From Thermoflavimicrobium dichotomicum (GTDB lineage Bacteria; Bacillota; Bacilli; Thermoactinomycetales; Thermoactinomycetaceae), in NCBI RefSeq assembly GCF_900114055.1, contig NZ_FORR01000007.1:62001-126000 (forward strand): 64,000 nucleotides of DNA. Reading direction: 5' to 3'. The notes beneath the pieces are model-generated. The model was not told where the DNA came from, did no database searches, and saw nothing but the letters and a program-made list of their open reading frames with translations. The position numbers and the translations under genes were made by a program. Positions 8,493 to 15,629 of this stretch are shown piece by piece. Numbering within the stretch: the first letter of the stretch is position 1; each line of letters opens with the position of its first letter.

Positions 8493-8521
8493 ATTATATA
8501 CTTCATGGACTAGATGTCCAT
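8493..8521 (-). promoter_or_regulatory. Promoter and operator of the hydroxylase operon
   Basis: On the minus strand a TGGACA box (8520-8515) and a perfect TATAAT box (8498-8493) are 16 bases apart. A 17-bp palindrome, ATGGAC-TAGAT-GTCCAT (8505-8521), covers the -35 box. This placement suits repression by the IclR-type protein encoded just upstream; the pairing is inference. Confidence 0.6.
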
Positions 8522-8740
8522 CTGTTTCAAACCATCATCCTGTAAACGGTTTCAGGATGTGATATGTGACTTTGATCAGCCTAGCCAATAAGGTGAGTTG
8601 TACGCGTTTTCAAAGCGCCTCCCCATCTCCAAACCATAAACAAGCCCCTTCCTCAGTCATCTCATAATATAACCCTCTAATCCTACTTCTCTTCGGTTCT
8701 TATTTCATTTTTCATCACCCTCTCCTTAAACTTAAATTAT

Positions 8741-9508
8741 CTATTCTGAGCATCCAAGATATCGGGATGCTTTTTTAGCGATCATACAGACTTTTTCCAC
8801 ATATTCATCACGGTTATTGTTATATCGGTCATAAGGCACACTCACACTATAGGCAGCAACTGGTTTTTTACTCGCATCAAAAACAGGCGCTGCAATACAA
8901 CAAATTCCTTTTGTAAATGCCTGTTCATCTATACTGTAACCAAGCTTCCGTATTTCATATAATTCCTTCATCAGTTCATCCAAGTTGGATGGGGTTGATT
9001 CAGTTAATTTTTCGAACTTTTTTCCTTTGAAATAGTTCTCAATCTTCGAATCAGACCAGAATGCTATGATCGCTTTAGGTAAAGCTCTTGCATGGGGGTA
9101 ATCCCTGTATCCTATATATAGCGCTTTTACTTTTATCGCTTGAGGCCCTTCAATAATATTGTGAATAATCACTTCGCCATCCCGCTCTTTACCTAAATAT
9201 GCGGTTTCTAGAGTAATTTCAGAAAGTTCTTCCAAACAATGATTTAACATGGTATCAGGAGCCATGGATTGTAAAAAGGCGTTGTTTAAAAAAGGAATTT
9301 GATATCCCAGTAAATAAACATCATCTTTTGTTTTATTCACATACCCGTGTTCTAACATTGTATTTATCAAATGGTAAGTTGTACTTAAGTTCAACTTTAG
9401 TAATATACTAATTTCTTTTATCATTAATCCATTTGGATGTTTCCCTAGTAGTTCTAAAATTTGAAGCGCTTTCGATACAGATTTAATTGTTGTTTTGCTT
9501 TTTTTCAT
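8741..9508 (-). CDS. IclR family transcriptional regulator
   Basis: An IclR-type regulator of about 255 residues. The N-terminal winged helix shows SKALQILELLGKHPNGLMIKEIS and a recognition helix near LNLSTTYHLINTMLEHGYV (about 35-55). The C-terminal ligand-sensing domain has the typical GYRDYPHARALPKAI and GICCIAAPVFD stretches. The longest frame begins at GTG 9517, but an AGGTG lies just before the ATG at 9508. It reads in the same direction as the hydroxylase operon and ends about 300 bp upstream of the cupin start, so it is the obvious pathway-specific regulator. Its ligand would be the substrate or an intermediate. Confidence 0.92.
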   Translation of the reverse strand: MKKSKTTIKSVSKALQILELLGKHPNGLMIKEISILLKLNLSTTYHLINTMLEHGYVNKTKDDVYLLGYQIPFLNNAFLQSMAPDTMLNHCLEELSEITLETAYLGKERDGEVIIHNIIEGPQAIKVKALYIGYRDYPHARALPKAIIAFWSDSKIENYFKGKKFEKLTESTPSNLDELMKELYEIRKLGYSIDEQAFTKGICCIAAPVFDASKKPVAAYSVSVPYDRYNNNRDEYVEKVCMIAKKASRYLGCSE

Positions 9509-9821
9509 ACCAATCACCTATGAATAATATAGCAATTCGTATAGTTAATATCAATGAAAAAAATTTCATAATATGAAATGAACAGATTTTTTACATTTAA
9601 AAAATAACATTCCAGGCTTGTTTGGTTTACCTATTTTCTTTGATAAATAGCAATTATACTCTCACTTCATCAAAAGATTCAGGCTTAATGGCGATTTGTT
9701 GGGCCTCTCATAAATATGAACAAATGCATTTCAAGGAAAATGATCAGAAACCACAGAGTCAATAAAACTAAAGGCTTAGGCTGTCTTTTTCGTTCAACTC
9801 GGATCGTAGATATATATAAAA

Positions 9822-9842
9822 AACCTCTCAAGATGAGAGGTT
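9822..9842 (-). terminator. Rho-independent terminator (arsR transcript)
   Basis: AACCTCTC-aagat-GAGAGGTT forms an 8-bp stem and is followed on the minus strand by TTTTTTATATATA. It ends transcripts coming from the SRPBCC-arsR pair. Confidence 0.75.
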
Positions 9843-9890
9843 GAGGCCGTTGACAAACCCGGTTTTCCTTTTTCAGTTGAACGACTTATT
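9843..9890. repeat. Partial copy of the GTTGACAAACCCGG fold-back repeat
   Basis: The stretch beginning GGCCGTTGACAAACCCGG and running to about GAACGACTT matches 63090..63131 almost base for base. Only the left half of that repeat is present here. It joins directly to the broken VOC gene fragment. Confidence 0.75.
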
Positions 9891-9957
9891 GAAAATATTT
9901 TGGTAGTATTCAATCGCTTCTTTAACGTTTTCAACAATAACAAATGGATATAATTGT
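9873..9957 (-). pseudogene. Truncated VOC (glyoxalase/PhnB-like) gene fragment
   Basis: Directly after arsR on the minus strand a frame reads YPFVIVENVKEAIEYYQNIF, which is the typical first 20 residues of a PhnB-like VOC-superfamily protein. It stops after 28 codons exactly where the dispersed repeat begins. A GGGAGG ribosome site remains upstream but no good start codon. SRPBCC-ArsR-VOC trios are common in Bacillales, so this is the decapitated third gene, probably cut by the repeat. Confidence 0.7.
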
Positions 9958-9976
9958 TCCTCCCAAAAGTCACAGG

Positions 9977-10354
9977 CTATTCTTTTGGTTCCTGTTCTTC
10001 GTGTTTTGATTCCACCAGTTTCAAACCATCTATTTCCTCGTTTTCTACGTAATGTTTAAGCATGGATAGCTTGTTTGCCCAGAATCGCTCGAAAAAGGAA
10101 AGCCATTGCTTCAGTTCAATCAGAGGCTCTGGCTGGAGCCTGTACCGCGTCTCACGCCCTACTTTTTGTTCCTTGACAAGTCCGGCATTCGCCAGAATAC
10201 GCAAATGCTTGGAAACGGCTGTGCGGCTCATGGGAAAGTGCCTGCTTATAATGGTAACAGGCATCTCCTTATCAGCAAGCAACCTTAGCAGTTGGCGGCG
10301 AGTAGGATCGGCGATCGCCTGAAAGACGTCATGTTTCTGTGATGGCGCAGGCAT
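9977..10354 (-). CDS. ArsR family transcriptional repressor
   Basis: A 125-residue winged-helix repressor: ADPTRRQLLRLLADKEMPV (about 14-32), recognition helix around SRTAVSKHLRILANAGLV and the wing GRETRYRL. No cysteine metal site is visible, so it is the SRPBCC-associated type rather than a metal sensor. A start at 10369 would overlap the upstream gene, but GTGGAGG, embedded in the last codons of the SRPBCC gene, sits six bases before the ATG at 10354. The pair is therefore coupled. The doubled operator at 10809..10857 in front of the pair is probably its binding site. Confidence 0.9.
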   Translation of the reverse strand: MPAPSQKHDVFQAIADPTRRQLLRLLADKEMPVTIISRHFPMSRTAVSKHLRILANAGLVKEQKVGRETRYRLQPEPLIELKQWLSFFERFWANKLSMLKHYVENEEIDGLKLVESKHEEQEPKE

Positions 10355-10355
10355 T

Positions 10356-10784
10356 TCAAGCCTCCACATACTTGCCCAGCGACTTAAGAAGCACAGTCCA
10401 GCCCTGGTTCATGCGATCTCGCACAACCGAATGAGATTCTCCGAATTCTGTAACTTTGTTTGCATCCCAGCCAGAATGGATCAGCGTAAACTCCGTTTTA
10501 CCACCATCAAGCTCTTTTAATTCGAAAGTGATGGTCCAATCTTTTCCCCAATTGAACGAAAGACGGTTGGGTGGATCCACTTCCGTGACCTTGCAGGGGG
10601 ACATGCCAAACTGGCCTGCATTTAAATGAAACTCATGGCCGACTACAGGCTGAAAATCATTTGGCATAAACCATGCAGCCAAACCTTCTGAGGTAGAAAC
10701 AGCCTCCCATACTTTTTGAATCGGTGCGTTAAATACAATAGTCTGACGGATAGCCGACAGTGTATCTTGGTTATTTCCTTGCAT
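10356..10784 (-). CDS. SRPBCC (AHSA1-like) domain protein
   Basis: A 142-residue single-domain protein of the AHSA1/START-like superfamily. FNAPIQKVWEAVSTSEGLAAWFMP (about 18-41) and the C-terminal helix with QGWTVLLKSLGKYVEA are the family signatures. Members bind hydrophobic ligands in a central cavity; the physiological role of these ArsR-linked ones is not known. It is the first gene of the SRPBCC-arsR pair, begins after a GAGGT site, and has the presumed autoregulatory operator 25-70 bp upstream. Confidence 0.9.
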   Translation of the reverse strand: MQGNNQDTLSAIRQTIVFNAPIQKVWEAVSTSEGLAAWFMPNDFQPVVGHEFHLNAGQFGMSPCKVTEVDPPNRLSFNWGKDWTITFELKELDGGKTEFTLIHSGWDANKVTEFGESHSVVRDRMNQGWTVLLKSLGKYVEA

Positions 10785-10808
10785 TTTTTACCTCCATAAC
10801 GTGTTAAT

Positions 10809-10857
10809 ATGAAACCATTTGGTTTCGTTTAGATTATATGAAACCAAATGGTTTCGT
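10809..10857. promoter_or_regulatory. Tandem palindromic operator of the ArsR pair
   Basis: Two 16-bp sites, GAAACCATTTGGTTTC (10811-10826) and GAAACCAAATGGTTTC (10840-10855), lie 29 bp centre to centre in the same ATAT...GT context. Each is a GAAACC/GGTTTC palindrome and the two centres are reverse complements. Their place just upstream of the SRPBCC-arsR pair makes them strong candidates for ArsR binding. Confidence 0.8.
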
Positions 10858-10954
10858 GTCAACAGGCATTCTCTCACCAAAATTCCCCAAAAGACTGGTT
10901 TTCCTGCACCAAATACTGTACCATAAGGATGGTAACGAGAAAGGCGGGATCTTT

Positions 10955-11269
10955 ATGAAACCGATCTATCAACGAATCTTGGCTATACTCATATTGTGTG
11001 TCCCGGGAGCTCTCGGTATTTATGGCTGGACCATCATTCGTGATGTTCTGTTTAACTATTTTGCCCAACAAGGGTTTGCTTGGGGGCCTTTTTTAGGTGG
11101 ATTATTCTTACTCTTATTTGCCTTATATTTCCTGGGTGGTTTTATCTTTTATCGGGACAAAAAAAGGAACCGTGTTCAACCGAAATTATTAAGTAAAGAA
11201 GAGAGAGAACAATTAGCTTCAAAAAAACGGGAGAAAAAAGACAAATACAGTTTTTATAAAAAAGTATGA
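10955..11269 (+). CDS. yqzF: DUF2627 small membrane protein (YqzF-like)
   Basis: The 104-residue product has two membrane segments (about 5-25 and 41-63, the second rich in G/L/F). A GGFIFYRDKKRNRVQ motif follows, then a highly charged cytoplasmic tail. The RDKKRNRVQ motif and layout match the DUF2627 family (B. subtilis YqzF), although the charged tail is longer than usual. The open frame begins at 10838, but AAAGGCGGG precedes the ATG at 10955, where homology starts. Function unknown. In B. subtilis this gene also lies near spo0A. Confidence 0.85.
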   Translation: MKPIYQRILAILILCVPGALGIYGWTIIRDVLFNYFAQQGFAWGPFLGGLFLLLFALYFLGGFIFYRDKKRNRVQPKLLSKEEREQLASKKREKKDKYSFYKKV

Positions 11270-11398
11270 CAGCAGCCCACTTTCCTGTGAGGAACTGCTT
11301 CTTTCCAACCTGAATGTCATGTTTCCTTCTTCAATGATATGGGACGTGGTCATGAAACAAAGGGATTCCTTTCTGATATAACCATAGAACCTTTGTCA

Positions 11399-11437
11399 AA
11401 CAGCCTTTGAATATCTTTCAAGAAGGCTGTTTTTTTA
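11399..11437 (+). terminator. Rho-independent terminator
   Basis: AACAGCCTT and AAGGCTGTT pair across a 16-nt loop and are followed by seven Ts. It ends the DUF2627 transcript before the superoxide dismutase gene. Confidence 0.8.
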
Positions 11438-11485
11438 TCATGCGATCAAGAATTCCCTCATAAACTATGTTTAGGAGGGATGAAT

Positions 11486-12454
11486 ATGTATCCGACATGG
11501 GATCATCCATTACTAAAAAAGGCCATTTTAAGCTCCATTCATCTATGTCGTCAATGGATTCGCGAACAACAAAAAGAGATCCAGGATCAGCATATCTTAT
11601 CGGATTTGCAGGCATTAAATGCACAATTTTCCGAAATTGAAGCAGCCGCTTCTTCCCCGTTTACTCATCCCATGACATTATATCACTGGTTAGAACAGGT
11701 GATTTTGACACAAAAACAATACAGAAAATGGCTACAGACTTTAAAAAAAGCAAATCCGTCCCCACTGATTGCTGCCCAGCCATCTGAATCCCCTGATCCA
11801 GCCGAGACCCGAGAAATGATCAAAAAGCGGGTTCCGATCGGTCAACATCAACTTCCACCCTTGCCATATCCATATGATGCACTGGAACCCTATATTGATG
11901 AACAAACCATGCGAATACACCATGATGAACATCATCTTTCTTATGTGGAGGGCTTAAATACGGCTGAAAAAATGTTGGAACAGGCTCGGCAAACAGGTAA
12001 CTTCCAGCTGGTCAAACATTGGGAACGGGAATTGGCATTCAACGGAGCAGGACATTATCTTCACACGCTATTTTGGGAAACCATGAACCCCCAAGGGGGT
12101 GGAAAACCAACTGGGTCCCTTTTAAAACAAATCCGACAAGATTTCGGGAGTTTCGAGCGTTTTCAAAAGCACTTTTCCTCTGCAGCAGAAAAGGTGGAAG
12201 GAGGAGGTTGGGCTATTCTCGTCTGGAGCCCTCGCTCCCATCGTTTGGAAATTTTACAGGCAGAAAAGCATCAAAATTTATCGCAGTGGGATGTCATACC
12301 ACTTTTGCCACTAGACGTTTGGGAACATGCCTACTATCTGAAATATCCAAACCAAAGAAAAAAATATATCTCCGCCTGGTGGAATATTGTCTATTGGCCG
12401 GCTGTCGAACAACGATGGAACAGGGCAAAACATCTGATCTGGCAGCCTTTCTAA
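11486..12454 (+). CDS. sodF: Fe/Mn superoxide dismutase with N-terminal extension
   Basis: The C-terminal ~200 residues are an iron/manganese superoxide dismutase. QLPPLPYPYDALEPYIDEQTM opens the domain; metal ligands fall in IHHDEHHLSYVEGLN, NGAGHYLHTLFW and DVWEHAYYLKY. The 322-residue length includes about 115 extra N-terminal residues, mostly helical and charged, as in the long SodF type of some Bacillales. No signal peptide is present, so it is cytoplasmic. AGGAGGG lies six bases before the ATG at 11486, excluding the upstream ATG that overlaps the ribosome site. Monocistronic between two terminators. Confidence 0.92.
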   Translation: MYPTWDHPLLKKAILSSIHLCRQWIREQQKEIQDQHILSDLQALNAQFSEIEAAASSPFTHPMTLYHWLEQVILTQKQYRKWLQTLKKANPSPLIAAQPSESPDPAETREMIKKRVPIGQHQLPPLPYPYDALEPYIDEQTMRIHHDEHHLSYVEGLNTAEKMLEQARQTGNFQLVKHWERELAFNGAGHYLHTLFWETMNPQGGGKPTGSLLKQIRQDFGSFERFQKHFSSAAEKVEGGGWAILVWSPRSHRLEILQAEKHQNLSQWDVIPLLPLDVWEHAYYLKYPNQRKKYISAWWNIVYWPAVEQRWNRAKHLIWQPF

Positions 12455-12513
12455 TCATGCGCAAAAGCCTATCTTCTGCATAACATGTAGAAGAGTGCAG
12501 GAGGTGGTATTTT

Positions 12514-12756
12514 ATGTCCAAGAAAAAACGTATAATTGTAAGGGAAAAACCAGCCAATCGACCATCAAAGCCTCGTTACACACTGGAGGCCAATCGATTC
12601 TATCAACAAACCGTTGCACCGCTGGTCAAAAAGTATCGGCAAGCCATGCAATTAAAGAATTACGATGAGGCAGGCTCTCTATTTCAACAAATCGTCGAAG
12701 CAAGAAAACATCATCGATACCTGCTACATCGCAAAGGGAAAATTCGCATTAAATAA
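12514..12756 (+). CDS. Small basic hypothetical protein
   Basis: An 80-residue lysine/arginine-rich protein with an excellent GGAGGTGG ribosome site. The first 25 residues are very basic; the rest (about 25-70) looks like a two-helix hairpin (FYQQTVAPLVKKYRQAMQLKNYDEAG). I do not recognise the family. Composition would suit an RNA- or DNA-binding or ribosome-associated role, but that is only composition. It follows sodF by 60 bp and ends in its own terminator. Confidence 0.7.
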   Translation: MSKKKRIIVREKPANRPSKPRYTLEANRFYQQTVAPLVKKYRQAMQLKNYDEAGSLFQQIVEARKHHRYLLHRKGKIRIK

Positions 12757-12836
12757 TCATGGATCCAGTTCTGCTGTACCTCCAAATCTCGATGAAGTCT
12801 TGTGTATGGAAAACATACTTGTTCAAGATCCTATAC

Positions 12837-12862
12837 TTCCCTCTGAGCAGAGGGAATTTTAT
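12837..12862 (+). terminator. Rho-independent terminator
   Basis: TTCCCTCT-gagc-AGAGGGAA forms an 8-bp stem followed by TTTTATTT on the plus strand, ending the small basic protein transcript just before the convergent membrane-protein gene. Confidence 0.75.
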
Positions 12863-13056
12863 TTATGCCTTCCAATCCGAATCCGGCCAAATCCTTTTTT
12901 GAAGAGTACAATCAGTGATGAAACCCCAACCAATATCAGCCCAAATAACCCTAAACCAAAGATAAGCAAAACGGAGAATATCGTAGAAATAACCACAATC
13001 AATAAAACGAAAAGAGCAAGCATCACATTTTTCAATCCTTGTGTAATCGCATGCAT
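12859..13056 (-). CDS. Small two-helix membrane protein
   Basis: A 65-residue protein that is almost entirely two membrane helices (about 10-30 and 32-52), ending in KKGFGRIRIGRHK, a positive cytoplasmic tail. The open frame begins at 13086, but an AAGGGGGAA site lies eight bases before the ATG at 13056. I do not recognise the family. It stands alone downstream of spo0A on the same strand. Confidence 0.6.
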   Translation of the reverse strand: MHAITQGLKNVMLALFVLLIVVISTIFSVLLIFGLGLFGLILVGVSSLIVLFKKGFGRIRIGRHK

Positions 13057-13256
13057 TGGAGATGTTCCCCCCTTATGAAAAATCATCCCTCTAACCCATA
13101 TCCTATGTCAATGCCAAAGACTTATGGAACCATTATGCAAAAAAACACCGCCTCTATGAGGAGTTTTCCCCACTAGAAACGGCATTTCATTTCAATAGTC
13201 GGCAACAAAGCATAGAGATAAGTACGATGATTACAAAAACTGGAATAATTGTTCCC

Positions 13257-14036
13257 CTACCCTACACGATGTTCAATCCGAAGTTTATCCGCCACCATGG
13301 CAATAAATTCGCTATTTGTTGGTTTGGCTTTCGTCACATTGATCGTGTAGCCAAACAAATTGCGAATCGAATCCATATTTCCTCGACTCCAGGCAACTTC
13401 GATGGCATGACGAATCGCTCTTTCTACCCGACTGGGAGTCGTATTAAATTTCTCAGCAATACGCGGATACAATGATTTTGTGATCGACCCAAGCAAATCG
13501 ACTTCATGATAAACCATGGTAATGGCTTCACGAAGATATAAATATCCCTTGATATGAGCAGGTACACCAATTTCGTGAATGACATTGGTAATATTGGCAT
13601 CCAAATTTGGGGAACGATGAACCTGACCATTCAAGCTGACTTTCCTAGTAGGGGTAGTCGTAACTCCCTGCATTTGTCGAATCCGGTGAGTAAGTACTTC
13701 CATATCAAATGGCTTCAAAATGTAATAAGAAGCTCCCAATTCGACTGCACGCTGGGTGATATTCTCATGACCAAAAGCAGTGAGCATAATGATCTTTGGA
13801 ACGGGTTGTATATCCAAGTCGTGAATTTGTTCCAGAACTCCAAGACCATCCAAATGAGGCATAATGATATCCAAGACCAGAACATCAGGAACCTTCTCAT
13901 TTAATAAATCAATAACTTCTCCCCCATTATAAGCAACGCCAATCACCTCAATATCGGATTGGCTGGACAAGTACTCTTTTAATAATTCGGCGAATTCGCG
14001 ATTATCATCCGCCAATGCTACTCGAATCTTATCCAC
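13257..14036 (-). CDS. spo0A: Stage 0 sporulation response regulator Spo0A
   Basis: Master regulator of sporulation. The receiver domain (1-120) has the acidic pocket Asp10/Asp11, phosphorylated Asp56 ([10 protein letters not shown]) and Lys108. The C-terminal effector domain (from about 145) contains the highly conserved helix-turn-helix region [31 protein letters not shown]. The 259-residue length is normal. It uses a GTG start five bases after AAGGAGGG. The spoIVB-spo0A order is the standard one in endospore formers. Confidence 0.98.
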   Translation of the reverse strand: MDKIRVALADDNREFAELLKEYLSSQSDIEVIGVAYNGGEVIDLLNEKVPDVLVLDIIMPHLDGLGVLEQIHDLDIQPVPKIIMLTAFGHENITQRAVELGASYYILKPFDMEVLTHRIRQMQGVTTTPTRKVSLNGQVHRSPNLDANITNVIHEIGVPAHIKGYLYLREAITMVYHEVDLLGSITKSLYPRIAEKFNTTPSRVERAIRHAIEVAWSRGNMDSIRNLFGYTINVTKAKPTNSEFIAMVADKLRIEHRVG

Positions 14037-14071
14037 AGAAACCCTCCTTACCGTCCTGCAAACAGTCCTAT

Positions 14072-15451
14072 TTAACCTTTCGACATAAACTTATGCGTTC
14101 CTTCTTTATTACATTTTTTTCCATAAAAAAGCGGATCTTTTGTAAGATCCGCTGTCTGCTGGATAACTCCAGCATCTTGTAACATCCATTCAATAAAAGT
14201 TCCATATCCTGCTGTAGGATCATTGACAAAAACATGAGTGACAGCTCCAACCAGTTTCCCATCCTGAATAATCGGGCTACCGCTCATCCCTTGTACAATC
14301 CCGCCTGTTTTTTCCAACAGTCGAGGATCAGTGATCTTAATAATAATTCCTTTCGTGGCAGGGAATTTCTGTTTCATGACGTGTGAAATCATAATGTCAA
14401 ACGCTTCGACTTTCTGTCCCTCGACCACTGTCAATATTTTGGCTGGCCCCTCTTTTACCTGTTCGGCCAAAGCAATCGGGACCGGTTGGGAATAAAGGCC
14501 GTTTCCTGGTACACTGGCCATCTTTCCAAAAATGCCAAATGAGGTATTTTTGGTAATATTGCCCAATACATGGTCTTCATGAAAAAAGATCGCGCGCTTT
14601 TCTCCTGGCTCACCTGATTCTCCTTTTTGGATCGAGGTTACATTTGAGTAAAGGATTTTGCCATCACCAACCCGAATAGCCTGTCCTGTATCCATATCCG
14701 TAATAACATGTCCCAAAGCGCCATATACTTTTTTATTGGGATCATAAAAAGTCAGTGTTCCTACACCTGCGGCAGAATCCCGAATATAAAGCCCCAAACG
14801 GTAAGCCTGATCTTTTTCATCAAAAATCGGGGACAATTGAACCTGCTTCTCTTCTCCTCTTCGTACCAAGTGAATCATGAGTGGCTTTTGGCTTTTTCCT
14901 GCTTCTTGCACGGCCTTGCCAACTTCTTCCACATGAACAATGGGTTTGCCATTGATTTTGGTCAGGTAATCACCAATACGAATATCGGCTTTTTCTGCGG
15001 GTGAACCATTGATTTTGTTATTTTTTATCAAATGATACCCAACAACTAATACACCGGATGATTTTAATTTCACACCAATGGATTGTCCGCCTGGAATCAC
15101 TCGAATATCTGGTAACACACGGACTTTCACTTGTTTGATCGGTACAGTGTCAAATAATTTCAGTGTTAACAAGGTATGACCAATGGTCTGAGTAGAGACT
15201 GTAAAAGGACGGCTTAAATCAATGGCAACCATAGGTTTGCTCAAACCATTGACACGGATGACATCAGGATTGGATAGATTCGCTGTAGCGGAAACGGGCA
15301 TATCCAAGCGAAATTGCTTCAGTTGTCCCTTCATCAAACGTAACTCGACTGGAAAATGAGTCAATTGCTGGAAGAATGTTGTTGTACTGCCCAAAACCAA
15401 AAGAAGCACCAGGAGAACACCTAGCCATTTTTGTTTATCTCTTTTTTGCAA
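14072..15451 (-). CDS. spoIVB: SpoIVB serine peptidase (C-terminus probably extended)
   Basis: Forespore S55-family peptidase that triggers pro-sigma-K activation. It has one N-terminal membrane anchor (about 9-27), a PDZ domain (about 120-205, with [22 protein letters not shown]) and the peptidase domain with the catalytic serine in GMSGSP (about 388-393). It begins with a TTG after GGAGAG. The family normally ends soon after the WMLQDAG segment; here the frame continues about 30 residues. Within that tail is a perfect Rho-independent terminator (14125..14152), so the natural stop codon seems to have been lost (see findings). Confidence 0.95.
   Translation of the reverse strand: MQKRDKQKWLGVLLVLLLVLGSTTTFFQQLTHFPVELRLMKGQLKQFRLDMPVSATANLSNPDVIRVNGLSKPMVAIDLSRPFTVSTQTIGHTLLTLKLFDTVPIKQVKVRVLPDIRVIPGGQSIGVKLKSSGVLVVGYHLIKNNKINGSPAEKADIRIGDYLTKINGKPIVHVEEVGKAVQEAGKSQKPLMIHLVRRGEEKQVQLSPIFDEKDQAYRLGLYIRDSAAGVGTLTFYDPNKKVYGALGHVITDMDTGQAIRVGDGKILYSNVTSIQKGESGEPGEKRAIFFHEDHVLGNITKNTSFGIFGKMASVPGNGLYSQPVPIALAEQVKEGPAKILTVVEGQKVEAFDIMISHVMKQKFPATKGIIIKITDPRLLEKTGGIVQGMSGSPIIQDGKLVGAVTHVFVNDPTAGYGTFIEWMLQDAGVIQQTADLTKDPLFYGKKCNKEGTHKFMSKG
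14125..14152 (-). terminator. Terminator inside the spoIVB reading frame
   Basis: On the minus strand GCGGATC-ttacaaaa-GATCCGC is followed directly by TTTTTT, a textbook terminator. It lies about 55 bases before the annotated stop codon of spoIVB, within the reading frame. Confidence 0.85.
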
Positions 15452-15579
15452 TATTCACCACTCTCCTGAGCTCCTGCCTAAACCTTCGCCAATGAAGAGT
15501 TGTGTAAGCTTAAGATATCCGCTACATGCTTCTTTTATGATAGAGAAATCCTTCCGAAAGATATAACAAACATTCCTTA

Positions 15580-15617
15580 AAAATAAAAAACGGCATGCTC
15601 TTTTCGTTGAGCACGCA
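15580..15617 (-). terminator. Rho-independent terminator after recN
   Basis: GCGTGCTC and GAGCATGC pair imperfectly (one mismatch) across an AACGAAAA loop and are followed on the minus strand by CGTTTTTTATTTTT. Confidence 0.7.
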
Positions 15618-15629
15618 ATGTTGAACGGA

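Noticed and set aside
8560-8740. Short minus-strand frame with YYEMTEEGACLWFGDGEAL between iclR and the promoter
   Set aside because: Only 29 codons between stops, no start codon, no identifiable relative; I could not decide whether it is a gene remnant.
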